Shown piece after piece: positions 12,183 through 22,108 of a stretch of 64,000 bases of DNA (the first letter of the stretch is position 1; each line of letters starts with the position of its first letter). The notes under the pieces are model-generated. The model had not been told where the DNA came from. It ran no database searches and worked only from the letters and a program-made list of their open reading frames with translations. The stretch covers positions 137,934,536 through 137,998,535 of the forward strand of contig NC_134458.1 of the NCBI RefSeq assembly GCF_047948215.1. The letters are read 5' to 3'. Source of the stretch: Lycorma delicatula (Eukaryota > Arthropoda > Insecta > Hemiptera > Fulgoridae). Both the position numbers and the translations under genes were made by a program.

Positions 12183-12211
12183 CTGGGTTTTTGTTTTAAA
12201 ACGCAACCCAA
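12183..12211 (+). repeat. 5' terminal inverted repeat of mariner-like element
   Basis: Begins CTGGGTTTTTG and pairs with 13520-13548, with 5 mismatches in 29 positions. Confidence 0.85.
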
Positions 12212-12367
12212 GTAAATTACTTTTTAGAAATTTTAACATAATAATTTCAGATGAAGAAGTTGGCAGCACTACCTATTGTTGTTTTATAATCATCTGATGT
12301 CATTTTCTATTTATTTTTTGCGAACAGTTGGTTATTTTTGGTTATTTTTTTTTTAAAAAAAAGGAAA

Positions 12368-13418
12368 TGGTTTTGAACACGGAAGAAAGATTCTTTATTG
12401 TGGAAATTATTTAATAACTAAATCTTTTTTTTTGTGCCAAGAAAATTTTCAATTGCAGTTCCCGGGTAAGAATATACCAAATTAATTGACAATTCATCGT
12501 TTAATAAAGAATATAGAGGAAATGGTTCTATTTGTATTTAGAGAAATAGTCGGAAATGTTCAGTACTTAATGACGAAACATTGGAAGATGTTAGGGTATA
12601 GGAAGATTTGTTAGGGTTTTTAAACTCACCTAACCAATCATTATTAAAACTTGCGCAATTAAAAGTAATATTTCTGTATAATACCTTTTAAAGCTACCTG
12701 GCTACTTAACTTAAAACCATACCAAATTCATGTATCAGATGAATTACATTCCAGTTGATATGCTGCTAGGCTCCACTACTGTCAATGATTTAATCAGTTT
12801 ATTCGGGAAAGTATTAAAACGTGGGATAATATATTTTTTACAGATGAGACTTGGTTTCACTTGAGTGGTTACGTTAATAATCAGAATGATTGCTACTGAA
12901 GCTCTAACAATCCTCACATCATCCGTTCACGATCTTTACACCCGCAGAAAATTTGTGGGTAGTGTGCAATTTCCAGGCGAAGACTAATTGGCCCTATATT
13001 CTTTGAATACACTCTTAATGCAGATCTCTACCAAGAAATTGTAACGCAATTTATTATACATTTAGAATTAAATGAGAGAGATTCGTGGTTCTAACAAGTC
13101 GGGGCCACATGTCACACGGCAAGAGCAACAATGGACCTTTTGAGAAATTTCTTTGGTAGAAGAGTAATATCGACTGACTTATGGCCTTGCGGTTTGGTTA
13201 CCTGATCTTTCTCCTGCAGATCTTTTTCTCTGGGGGATATCTAAAAGGTTGTGTATTGAAAAATAATCCACACACCACCGAAGAACTGAAAACTGACATA
13301 ACTCAAGAATTATGAGAAATTGGAAGAAGTACACTTCTAAAGGTTGCATGGAATATGAAAAAGAGAGTAAAGGCTTGCATTGATGGAAAAGGTGGATACT
13401 TTCAACAATCGTTATAAA
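12368..13418 (+). pseudogene. Mariner-like transposase pseudogene
   Basis: When intact this enzyme binds the element's ends in the nucleus and cuts and pastes it using a DDE/D metal-binding triad. An ATG at 12368 opens MVLNTEERFFIVE, which resembles an N-terminal helix-turn-helix, followed by two stops and then SFFLCQENFQLQFPGKN. The first catalytic motif is clear (TDETWFHLSGYVNN, Asp at 12843-12845). The second should read Gln-Asp but reads QVGATCHTARATMD, so the Asp is Val (13098-13100). The third, SPADLFLWG, keeps its Asp (13219-13221) and is followed by a one-base frameshift before YLKGCVLKNNPHTTEEL. The second-to-third spacing is about 39 codons, longer than the 34 of classical mariners. 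Several further stops and shifts are present. The family call is firm; activity is excluded. Confidence 0.88.
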
Positions 13419-13519
13419 AAAATTTGATTTCAATATTGTTTTGCGCAAATAATTGTAAAATTTACTACTAATCGCAATAAATATAGCGCATTATTTAAAA
13501 AAAAAATAGAGTTGTTTTT

Positions 13520-13548
13520 TTGGATTGCGTTTTAAAACAAACATTCTG
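13520..13548 (-). repeat. 3' terminal inverted repeat of mariner-like element
   Basis: Ends in AACAAACATTCTG and pairs with 12183-12211. A TA duplication follows at 13549-13550. Confidence 0.85.
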
Positions 13549-13550
13549 TA

Positions 13551-14219
13551 TTACACCAGAGATTATACGAGTTATCCTCATTTTACAATTGGGCTGCGGT
13601 TGACGATAGGGTTGCACAACGTTCTACTTATTTTCTTCTTTCAAATGTAATGTAAAAAATGTAAAGTAATGGGCGAGTGAGTGAGAACGTGTACGCTTGT
13701 GTGTTGTGGAGGGGCGGGGTGGACGGATGGGTTGATTGGTTTTACGTGCGCATTTGTATGTAGGGGGAAATATTTTATACATAAACTAGTGTACTAAAAT
13801 ATAAAATTTGAGAAAAAATAGAAAGAACACGGGTAAATGCGAGAAACGGGTAAATGCACGTTGTAAAATGCGAGAACTCAAAACCTAAGATTCCAATAAA
13901 ATGTGGAGTACCTCTATCGTTTTAATTACTGAATGTAAGTAAATTCAGCTAAATTAAAATAGTGCTATTAATAATTAAGTTTATAGTAGTTATTACTATT
14001 ATTATTAAGAAAAAAATTAATTATAAAAAAACACAAAGCTGTTCCTAAACCTCCCCGGAAAATGTCTCGAAATATTCCCCTTTATTCCCCTACTATTTTT
14101 GATAATTCAATTCAAAATTGCATTGTTATCTCATGTATAAAAATCATCACGTCGAATAGGAAGATTTTTTATCAATCCCAAAAATCCAATACCGAGTTAT
14201 TAGCTCAGATTTTACAATG
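13551..14219. other. AT-rich spacer, no gene seen
   Basis: A G-rich patch near 13690-13770 (GGAGGGGCGGGGTGG) stands out but carries no coding or promoter signature I can support. Confidence 0.5.
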
Positions 14220-14220
14220 A

Positions 14221-14229
14221 GCGCGCGCG

Positions 14230-14260
<31 letters not shown>

Positions 14261-14261
14261 A
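14221..14261. repeat. Compound (GC)n(AC)n microsatellite
   Basis: Nine GC units followed by about eleven AC units. It gives the CVCVCVCARARA tail of the minus-strand open frame 14212-14394, which is not a gene. Confidence 0.95.
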
Positions 14262-15562
14262 TAAGGACAAAATTTACCTTCCATTTTTTGCATTTCTCGA
14301 CTTTTCCTGACTCCCTGAATAAAAAAAATTGAAGTAGTGGAACTGTGATTTTTGCCGCTATTCCCGAACTTTCTTCCTTGTTATATACATACAAAATAAC
14401 TTCCGAGAAAATAAATATTAAGGCTGAATAAAATAAATGAATTGCAAATTGACACAGTCATGGTTGGAGAACATAAACATTCCATCCATATTTGGAATGA
14501 AAAAATAAGAAATGAATTTCTTTTTCGTTCCTTTTACACTGAATGAATTAAATACTTATGTAATTTAGCATCATGTTATCTAACCCACCAAAAAAAAAAA
14601 TAAAAAATAAAATAAAAGAAAAATAATTCAGAGATTATTAATCTCTGTAAGTCGATTAGTTACCATACAAACTTTTAGCACGATGAACATCATTAATCTC
14701 AATAAAAGGAATTATTAGTATTTTCTCTTTTACCTAATTTTCTTCATGAATTTAAATTAAATTAAATTTTTTAATAACAAAATATTGTAATATATCAAAC
14801 ATTATTGTTGTTGTTATTATTATTAAAAGATATGGCTTATTTGTTTGTTATACGATAAGTAAACAAATAATCACGTTTTACAAATTTTTATGAAAAAAAA
14901 AGAAAAAATGGAAACTAGTAATTATTGTTATTATCTTCATTATAGCAGCAATTTTCTTAACATGTAATGAAATTACATAATTAAAATTTATTAAACATAA
15001 ACTATTACTTCAAGTTTATAGAACATAAAAACAATTTAAACATTCCACTTATAGTGTTAAAGTACTCTTTGATGACAAGTAAAGAAATTGCTTAAATAAT
15101 AATAATTATTAAACCGGAATAAAAGTATTGCTATAATTATTACCTGCACTGCTGGTGTTATTATACAGGAAACAGAAAGATTTTATAAGTTACAAAGCAA
15201 AATAGCTGTAGCGTTATATTACGAGATGGGTTTCTTAAAAAAAAAAACCTTCCCTTTTTAACTAAAATTGCCCCTTCCGTCACCCTTTTCCATCTTTATA
15301 TAATTTTTTCATTCCGTTCATTCTAAACGATGATAGATTCTATTCAAAGGTAGCATAATATTTTTATTACATTTTATTTCTTCATACATTTTCTTTGTAT
15401 AGGACAAAGGTTTTAAAAATTAAATCGTTGATTGACTGACGGCTTGATTATTTTAATTACGTAAGTAAATTTTAATAATAAAATGTAACAGCAATGTTGG
15501 TATAAAACTCGTTAAACTTGTTTGTTGCTGTAAACAAATTCCTAAAAATTAAGGATTTATAA
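14262..15562. other. AT-rich spacer, no gene seen
   Basis: No recognisable gene or repeat. A small CAGAGATTA/TAATCTCTG hairpin sits near 14628. Confidence 0.55.
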
Positions 15563-15608
15563 TTTGTTTTGGTGTGGTTTTACACACATAAAACCACACC
15601 AAAACAAA
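15563..15608. repeat. Perfect 20-bp inverted repeat (hairpin, 6-nt loop)
   Basis: Arms 15563-15582 and 15589-15608 are exact reverse complements around the loop CACACA. The arms contain GGTGTGG, so they are not a trivial AT palindrome. The total is 46 nt, too short for a typical animal microRNA precursor. No flanking duplication is seen. Confidence 0.9.
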
Positions 15609-16394
15609 ATAATACAGTCTACACATAATCGTTTTTTGTATTAATCTAAAAACAAATATCAATATCTATTATAATTAAAAACTAATTATTTATAAAATAC
15701 GATATTTTTAAATATTGTACCTTACCGGTTTATATATATATATATATACTTATAAAATAACATGATTAACTATTTATATTATCATCATCTTCATCATCAT
15801 CATAAATATAAATGTGTATAATTATTAAATTAAAAATAATAGGTTAAAGAAAATATTAATAATAATTTGTGATACTCCTTTAATTTAACGTCATTATTTG
15901 CTGTTATGACATCTTCTATGTCATACTGTGTTTAAATGTAAATAAATGAATTAAAACTTTTATATGGAGTTGGACAAGAATTTTATTAATGTACTCTGAC
16001 TGTTCAGTTTATGTACTCTCGTCTATATAATACATTGATTTTTAATATAAGTGATACATTAATGTTTACCTTATCTGTCCTAGTAGTTAATTGTTAAGAC
16101 ATGTAAAACGCTTGAGATACAAGCAACTCAGATATGTTTTCTTTGAAATTACTGATGTTTACTGTACACAGTCAATAGTTGTGGCGAATAAAGTATTCTT
16201 TGTAAGTCAAGTAAGAATGCTTTAATTTATAAATTATAAAATTTTCACGTAAAATATGTAGCCTAGAGACATTTTTTACACCTCTTTAATTGCTAAAGTG
16301 CATTTCGAAGTATATACTTTATATTCAGTTTATCGCTATCACTTACGTATCATACTTAGTTTTTTATGATGATTGATTTTATGCAGTTTTATTA
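15609..16394. other. AT-rich spacer, no gene seen
   Basis: Contains a short TA run (15730-15748) and a CATCAT-type trinucleotide run near 15783. No gene signature. Confidence 0.55.
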
Positions 16395-16487
16395 TTCGGG
16401 CCTATAAGCAGCCCAAATCATAAAAGCTGCACCAGATATCTCGTTACTTACGGTGTATCATTCGAATGTTAGGTTATTTATATTTTC
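16395..16487 (+). repeat. Repeat C, copy 1
   Basis: Shares about 80 bp (AATCATAAAAGCTGCACCAG and ATTCGAATGTTAGGTTATT) with 19490-19590 in the same orientation. Just outside, GGGCCTATAAGC here corresponds to its reverse complement, GCTTATAGGCCC, at the other copy. Confidence 0.6.
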
Positions 16488-17099
16488 TGTAAGCAGACAT
16501 GAAAGTTAACGGATAAAAATGTTCATTTTATGTACTGTATGTACTAAAATATGAGATTTGATATGATATATATTAAAAAAAAATATATATTATTATTACT
16601 GGATGAACATGTTTATTGGTTAACTTATGTAGCTGACGTTGAAGCATTTTCTTTAAAATGCATTTATCGTTAAGAATTTCTTAGATTGTCCTCAACCTTC
16701 AAATTTTGTGTTTTATAAAAACCTTCAAGTTTTATATTTTATAAAAATATTATGACTTGCAGGGCTAAATAACATTCGCATTTTGGAACTGGGAATGTTG
16801 ATGGGCAATATTATTTACCTTAATCAATAAAGAAAGCGACGAAAACCAATTTTTTCTTCTAATCTTTTCTAGTTGATCTGGTATGCGATGCTTATTATAC
16901 TTGAGAATAGCTATAACATTTTTAGGAACAAATTACGTTTTATCCCGTAATAAAATACGTTTTAGGTCGTAAGTAAATCCCAAAACTGAAATAGCCAATC
17001 TTACGAATAACAAGCTTCATATGAAAGACTTACTAAAAAAAAAATAATGATGAATGAAGTGGTTTCCCGTTACCTTATCCAACAAGTGGAGTGTAAAAC
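16488..17099. other. AT-rich spacer, no gene seen
   Basis: Nothing recognisable. Confidence 0.55.
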
Positions 17100-17290
17100 T
17101 GCGTATCAACCATGTCAAGCCCACCGAAATGCAATTAATATTCAGCTCTATATGTGATAACTTCACTCTGCTCACCACATGTATCGGGGTGTATAATGAA
17201 TATCATTACTCTTAAAGAAAGTAACTTTTATTGATGCCTCTTGTACCCTCTGGTATTTTACATGCATCACAGCCACGAAAAAGACTGGGA
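17100..17290 (-). repeat. Dispersed repeat D, copy 2
   Basis: Reverse-complement match to 6850-7055, anchored by CATGTCAAGCCCACCGAAAT at 17112 and CCTCTTGTACCCTCTG near 17236. A weaker partial copy occurs near 48918. Confidence 0.45.
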
Positions 17291-17443
17291 CATATCGTGT
17301 AAAGCAACAGATTGGTGTAATCCTATCTGTTGTGAAGCAATACGTTAGTTTTATTACTGCATCTAATAAATTTGTATATTTTTATTTGTTTGTGTGATTT
17401 TAACATATTTTTAAAACGTTTTTAACTCCTCTTCTCTTTCTCA

Positions 17444-17517
17444 AATAATTATCAAATTTTAAAATTAAAAGTAATGAAAATATTTGGTTAAATAAAAGCG
17501 TGGCGCAGTTTTTATAA
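17444..17517 (+). repeat. Left 74-bp terminal inverted repeat
   Basis: Pairs with 18083-18156. The inner end is GCAGTTTTTATAA in both arms. Confidence 0.75.
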
Positions 17518-17553
17518 TTATTTAAAACAACACAACATTTATTTTTACGACAA

Positions 17554-17766
17554 TTAATCTGTATTTTCATTTTCAATAACGACGCGAGGAGGCGGAAAGG
17601 TCTGCTGGAACCTCTCCAGTTGAGACTGACTAGCTACAAGTAATAATCTGGGAAAATGCACCTACTCGCTTTCTTTGTACGTGTTCTCACATAGCTGAAG
17701 TTCATGTTCGAATTCTGCTTGTAATCTAAGCCAAATTGAACGCACTCTTTCCGCTAAAACCTTCAT
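17554..17766 (-). pseudogene. Coding-like remnant of unknown function inside the TIR element
   Basis: Reading from an ATG at 17766, the frame gives 34 codons, one TAG, then 36 more codons to TAA. The composition is unlike the random K/N/I/F translations elsewhere: MKVLAERVRSIWLRLQAEF, then HELQLCENTYKES, and after the stop HFPRLLLVASQSQLERF, with a proline-rich PPPRVV near the end. It is Leu/Arg/Gln/Glu-rich and could form helices. It could be the tail of the parent transposon's protein or a captured host exon. I do not recognise the family. The local base composition is much richer in G and C than its flanks. Confidence 0.4.
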
Positions 17767-18082
17767 TTTAATTAATTACGAATTTTTATTTAATGAATTC
17801 ATAATTACGATTACAATTATAGTAATGATAATAATTAATAATTTTTCAGATTACCGTCAAAATGTAATAACTTTGTGCAAGATTTCTAAATTTAATTTTT
17901 ATTTTTAATCTTATTAACCCTTAAAGGCCATCTCGGTGCAAATTTGAATCATCAAAGAATTAAAACTTGAGTTATTTTATTACAGATAAATAAAGTATAT
18001 ACATATACTAAACAACCTCATTAAACAAAAAATATATTTTAAAATACAGCAAATGTCTATAAATACTTATTCGAAAAGATTG

Positions 18083-18156
18083 TTATAAAAACTGCGCCAT
18101 GCTTTTATTTAACTAAATATTTTCATTACTTATAATTTAAAAAATTAATAATTATT
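18083..18156 (-). repeat. Right 74-bp terminal inverted repeat
   Basis: Pairs with 17444-17517. Confidence 0.75.
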
Positions 18157-18411
18157 ACATTTATTTATTGGTTATTTATTAGATATTTATATAATTTATT
18201 TTTTAGTTTTCAGTGCATTTTTATATTTGTTAATATATTTTTTTGTTTAAATTTCTCAATTTGATTTAATTCTTATTTTTTACTTTTTAGAGGGGTTTCC
18301 TAATTTGTTTCCTCCTCTTTATTAATGTTAATATTAATATTAGTTAAATAAAACTTTTTTTAAAAATAATATGTAATCAAATATATTTTTGTAATTTTTT
18401 TTATTTTTTAC

Positions 18412-18508
18412 TTTTTAGTCTTAATAAACAATAAACTTTTTACATCCAAAAAAAATTCTTAATAATATTTATATCTGAATATTATTGTTTGTTTATTAAG
18501 ACTAAAAA
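18412..18508. repeat. Perfect 20-bp inverted repeat with 57-nt spacer
   Basis: Arms 18412-18431 and 18489-18508 are exact reverse complements (TTTTTAGTCTTAATAAACAA). A 97-nt foldback of this type may be a minimal miniature transposon. No target duplication is visible. Confidence 0.8.
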
Positions 18509-18531
18509 AAAAAAATATTTATTTTTACACA

Positions 18532-18736
18532 TCGAAGTTACCTACGTGTACCAAATTTCAATCTTTTTCATACGATAGTTCATGAGAAATGAAAATGTTC
18601 AATTAAATGCATGAATTTAGCGTAGGGGTTGCGCGTGCGGGCGTGGGGGTGGGTTATATCGAATTCTGACACCATAGTGCTGTATTTTCGTCGAAGTTAC
18701 ATACATGTACCAAATTTCATTGATTTTCATACCATA
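18532..18736 (+). repeat. Pair of 46-bp direct repeats 159 bp apart
   Basis: TCGAAGTTACCTACGTGTAC at 18532 and TCGAAGTTACATACATGTAC at 18691 both continue into CAAATTTCA and a TTTTCATAC(G/C)ATAG end. A G-rich run (GCGTGCGGGCGTGGGGGTG, near 18632) lies between them. This looks like part of an unidentified repeat with internal subrepeats. Confidence 0.65.
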
Positions 18737-19489
18737 GATCAAAAGATAAAGCAGTTGTAGGATTTGATTATAACTAAAGCAAATTAATTAAATAAAAGCT
18801 TATAATACATATAGAATTTTTGAAAATTTTCGCTAAAAATGATAGTGATGTATAGTAATACTTAAATAATAAATTACTTTAATTTATTCACCCATAATAG
18901 AACTGCATGATACGAGTATAATGCCCATAATACATACATTTTTCTTTGAAAAATTTTATTTTCAATGGAACTTTGTCCTACTTTTGAAAAATCATTTCTC
19001 ATTTGCATTCATTTTAATAATGAATTTATAGCAGAAATAAACCACATCTACAAGTATTAAAATTTACTATTACTTTTGATTCCAATACTTTTAAATCTAT
19101 AGTTGTGTAGACCTTTACATAAAATAATTCATTTTTGTACTCTGTTCAATTTTCAGCGTTTTTTTTCTTAAAAAAAGATTGTTGTTTTATTAAATCTAAC
19201 CAGAATTTAATACTGAGAGAAAATTTGAAATGTGTGGTTCAAATAAACTGCTTACCGTTTTATAATTATTACAGTTAGTTATATATCGGAGAGGTCCAAT
19301 TAGTCAACCTTTTGCGGGAAGTTGGTAGTTTGAGACCCAGTTGAACCAGTTATATTTTAACTTAACATCTTCTCGATACCGTTTCCGACCGTCATTTTGA
19401 TATTGAGTTCTATTAACAACACACCCTGGCTGGCAAGCCATGGATGTAACAAAGTATGGGCAAACTCATTACAAGAATAAGGGATGCAT
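18737..19489. other. AT-rich spacer, no gene seen
   Basis: A more complex patch at 19290-19450 has no recognisable identity. Confidence 0.5.
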
Positions 19490-19590
19490 CCCGCTTATAG
19501 GCCCGAATCATAAAAACTACATCAGATATCTGGTTACTTAAGGGGTATCATTTGAGTCAATCGAATGTTAGATTATTCATTTTTTCGGGA
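19490..19590 (+). repeat. Repeat C, copy 2
   Basis: Second copy of the sequence at 16395-16487. It contains a 10-bp insertion (TTTGAGTCAA) relative to copy 1. Confidence 0.6.
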
Positions 19591-20644
19591 AATGTTGAAA
19601 TATTCTTCTTAAATATAACTGTTCTATACGTGATTGGTGAAAAGTATTATCATGCTAAGGGGATTATACATTACTTTGCATTTTAACATACGGGCTAAAT
19701 TAATTTTATAACTCAAGATAATGTAAGAGGAAAACAACATTGAGACAGAGGCACGTAATATTAACATGAAATATATAGTAACTGAAATATACCCTCTTGT
19801 TTTTTGTAAGACCGCAAATATTTCGTTCTTTATTTTAAGAACTATTTATTTATTTATTTTTTGTTAATCCTATTTTTAAATGTTTGACCACAAGAGTATA
19901 AGATTTTAACTTGACTGCAAATGTCATTGACATCATCTACCAGCAAAATTAAAAACCGTTTCCTTTATAAACGTTTTTTATTTAAATGTGTTTTTAAAAT
20001 CACCAATAATTCGTTGATGAAATTATTAATGAAAGTTAAGAATTGTAACAAATAAAAAATAAAAAATTCTTATAAATAAGATAAAAAAAGTGTAATTTAT
20101 GTAAATTTATTAAGAATTATGTATTTAAAGTTGTATTAAAAAAATAAATGTAACGACTAACTTTACCGTTTAGAAACACCAGTAATTCATATCTGTTTTT
20201 TCTGTACGAACGGAACCTTCCTTAATATGCATACAGTAATATTCTTTGTATAAAATGTCACGTTACATCAATTGCGTCATTCATTAATGATGCAAAAAAA
20301 GGTCAATAAACTTAATCGCATCCTGTTATTTATTCTATCTACAAACCACTACAAATTAATATATATATATATAAAAAATTACAAATCATAAATGTATGTT
20401 TCCGTTAAAAAAAACCCTTAGTTGATGCATTTTTTTTCTTTTTTTTGTTCAACAACCAGTATGTTTACAATCCGCTTCTTTAAGTAAGTCGCTTGACAAG
20501 AAGCATATGATAAGGGGTTCTTAAGGAACTTCCATAATAAGTAAATCATAATAATAGTTATCAGTAATCTAAAAGTCCATTAGAAAAAATATTTCTGCCA
20601 ACACTTCATAGTCCACAAAAACAAAACAATAAATGAAAAATATG
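19591..20644. other. AT-rich spacer, no gene seen
   Basis: Nothing recognisable on either strand. Confidence 0.55.
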
Positions 20645-21300
20645 GATAAATAAAAATAATATCACTAGATTTGGCGTTGTCATTTATCAAACTGTCATGC
20701 AAATGGAGGCGTTTCAACCTTCGTACGTCCCTGCTGTTATCAAGCAGATTGATCGCTAACTGGTTGATGTGGTTTTCAAGTCGTTGCTGGTACTTGACAA
20801 CCGTTCTCACGAACGGTTGGAAGCTGTAGATATTCGTAAATTTCATCATTCCGTGTGAACCATGGTGCCTCTGCATTTGTTCTCGTTACTTTGTTTTGGA
20901 AGCGTTGTATGATATCTATGTTACTATTAATAACCGTTCCCTACAACTTTGCATCATAAGTCCAGATTGGTCGTGTGATAACCTTGTAAATCAGTATTTT
21001 ATCGGATAACGTGAGACCTTAGTTTCTCCGTAGCAGCCCTGCAGTTTCCTATACTTCGCGTTCAGTTGTTTTCTTTTTATCCTCATGTGACACTTCCAGA
21101 TCAAACACCGATCTAGGTGAAGTCCTAGGTATTGCATATTCTCTGTTAGTGCGATCAAGACACCATCCAAGTAAAACTGGGATAGTCACCCTTTCGCATG
21201 GCGAATGTGACACGCTTTGATTTATCTTGATTAACTTTAATCCTCCATTTTTCTACCATGCGCAGACAAGGTCTAACGCCATTTGAATTGATGTATGAAT
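20645..21300 (-). pseudogene. Jockey-type LINE reverse transcriptase, C-terminal remnant
   Basis: This is the 3' part of a non-LTR retrotransposon pol gene, the enzyme that copies LINE RNA into target DNA. Reading the minus strand gives VEKWRIKVNQDKSKRVTFAM, then QYLGLHLDRCLIWK, and after shifts TRPIWTYDAKL and IIQRFQNKVTRTNAEAPWF. It ends with NQLAINLLDNSRDVRRLKRL (98-codon frame 20580-20876). These are the ordered segments downstream of the YADD core in insect Jockey elements. Catalytic fingers and palm are missing (5' truncation), and at least three frameshifts plus several stops separate the blocks. No poly-A tail or target duplication is clear. Confidence 0.85.
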
Positions 21301-22108
21301 TTTTTTTTTGTATTACGAGCGTATAGATTTACAAACAACCTATAGGTTTTTTCTAGTAGGAACATACTGAATAAAATACTGACCGATAGATTTTGATGAA
21401 AATTAAAAATACTTAGTACTTTTTAATCTCTGAATTCTTTGTTGATTGATTGAATTTAAAAACAAAATTTTGCCATTTTATAAAACCAAATTGGGTTTTA
21501 TAAAAGTCCAGTTTAATAGAAGCCAAGTTAATGTTTAATAGAAGCCGATTCTATATATAGATAATTCTATTTAATAGAAACCAAGTTAATAGAAGCCAAG
21601 GGCTTCTATGAAATAAATATGTACAATTAATAAAAAAAACAAACAAAAATTACTTTCTACTTGAACATGAGTTATACAAAATATCAAAACAACGTGATAG
21701 CTTTAAACTAGATAAAAAAAAGATTTCTCTTCTAGAAAAAAAAAAAAAAACATTGAAAATTGTATGGGCTTTGTTATTATATTTACACGTATCAGAAACA
21801 AATAAAGAGAACCTCTTCACAGACAAAGGAAAATTTAAATAAAATACTTAGCAATGTTTATAATCATTTATTAATAGAAACGAAGCGCGATTAAAAGTAA
21901 ATTAATATCATTTTGTATGTTATTTGACTGTTTTGTATTTGGTAAAGAATTTTAAATTTCATAATGACGGTAAAAGTTTAAGGTGATATTCATTTTATTC
22001 AGTATAAATCTATGTATTCTTTTCTAATATATAATTTCATTTTATTAATAAAATTGTTCTTATACGAGTATATATAAACAAAAAAAAAAGAAGCTTATTG
22101 TACTTTCT
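21301..22108. other. AT-rich spacer, no gene seen
   Basis: Near 21505-21605 there is a cluster of short direct repeats around GAAGCCAAGTTAAT. No gene signature. Confidence 0.5.

Larger units (their letters stand above)
12183..13548 (+). mobile_element. Complete, inactivated mariner-like DNA transposon
   Basis: A 1366-bp element bounded by 29-bp terminal inverted repeats (12183-12211 and 13520-13548). These match at 24 of 29 positions around a TTTGTTTTAAAACGCAA core, and TA dinucleotides flank both sides. It encodes a broken transposase on the plus strand. Length, TA duplications and terminal repeats fit the Tc1/mariner superfamily. Both ends are intact while the gene is dead, so this copy could move only with an enzyme supplied by a relative. 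Confidence 0.9.
17444..18156. mobile_element. 713-bp element with 74-bp terminal inverted repeats
   Basis: The segments 17444-17517 and 18083-18156 are reverse complements over 74 bp each, with roughly nine in ten bases identical. Both include AATAAAAGC(G/A)TGGCGCAG. The interior holds a coding-like remnant on the minus strand at 17554-17766. I could not find a convincing target duplication and do not recognise the terminal repeat. The size and structure fit a non-autonomous TIR transposon, or a deletion derivative that kept part of its gene. The alternative is a host inverted duplication. Confidence 0.65.

Noticed and set aside
14212..14394. Minus open frame ending in CVCVCVCARARARS
   Set aside because: It is the translation of a compound GC/AC microsatellite.
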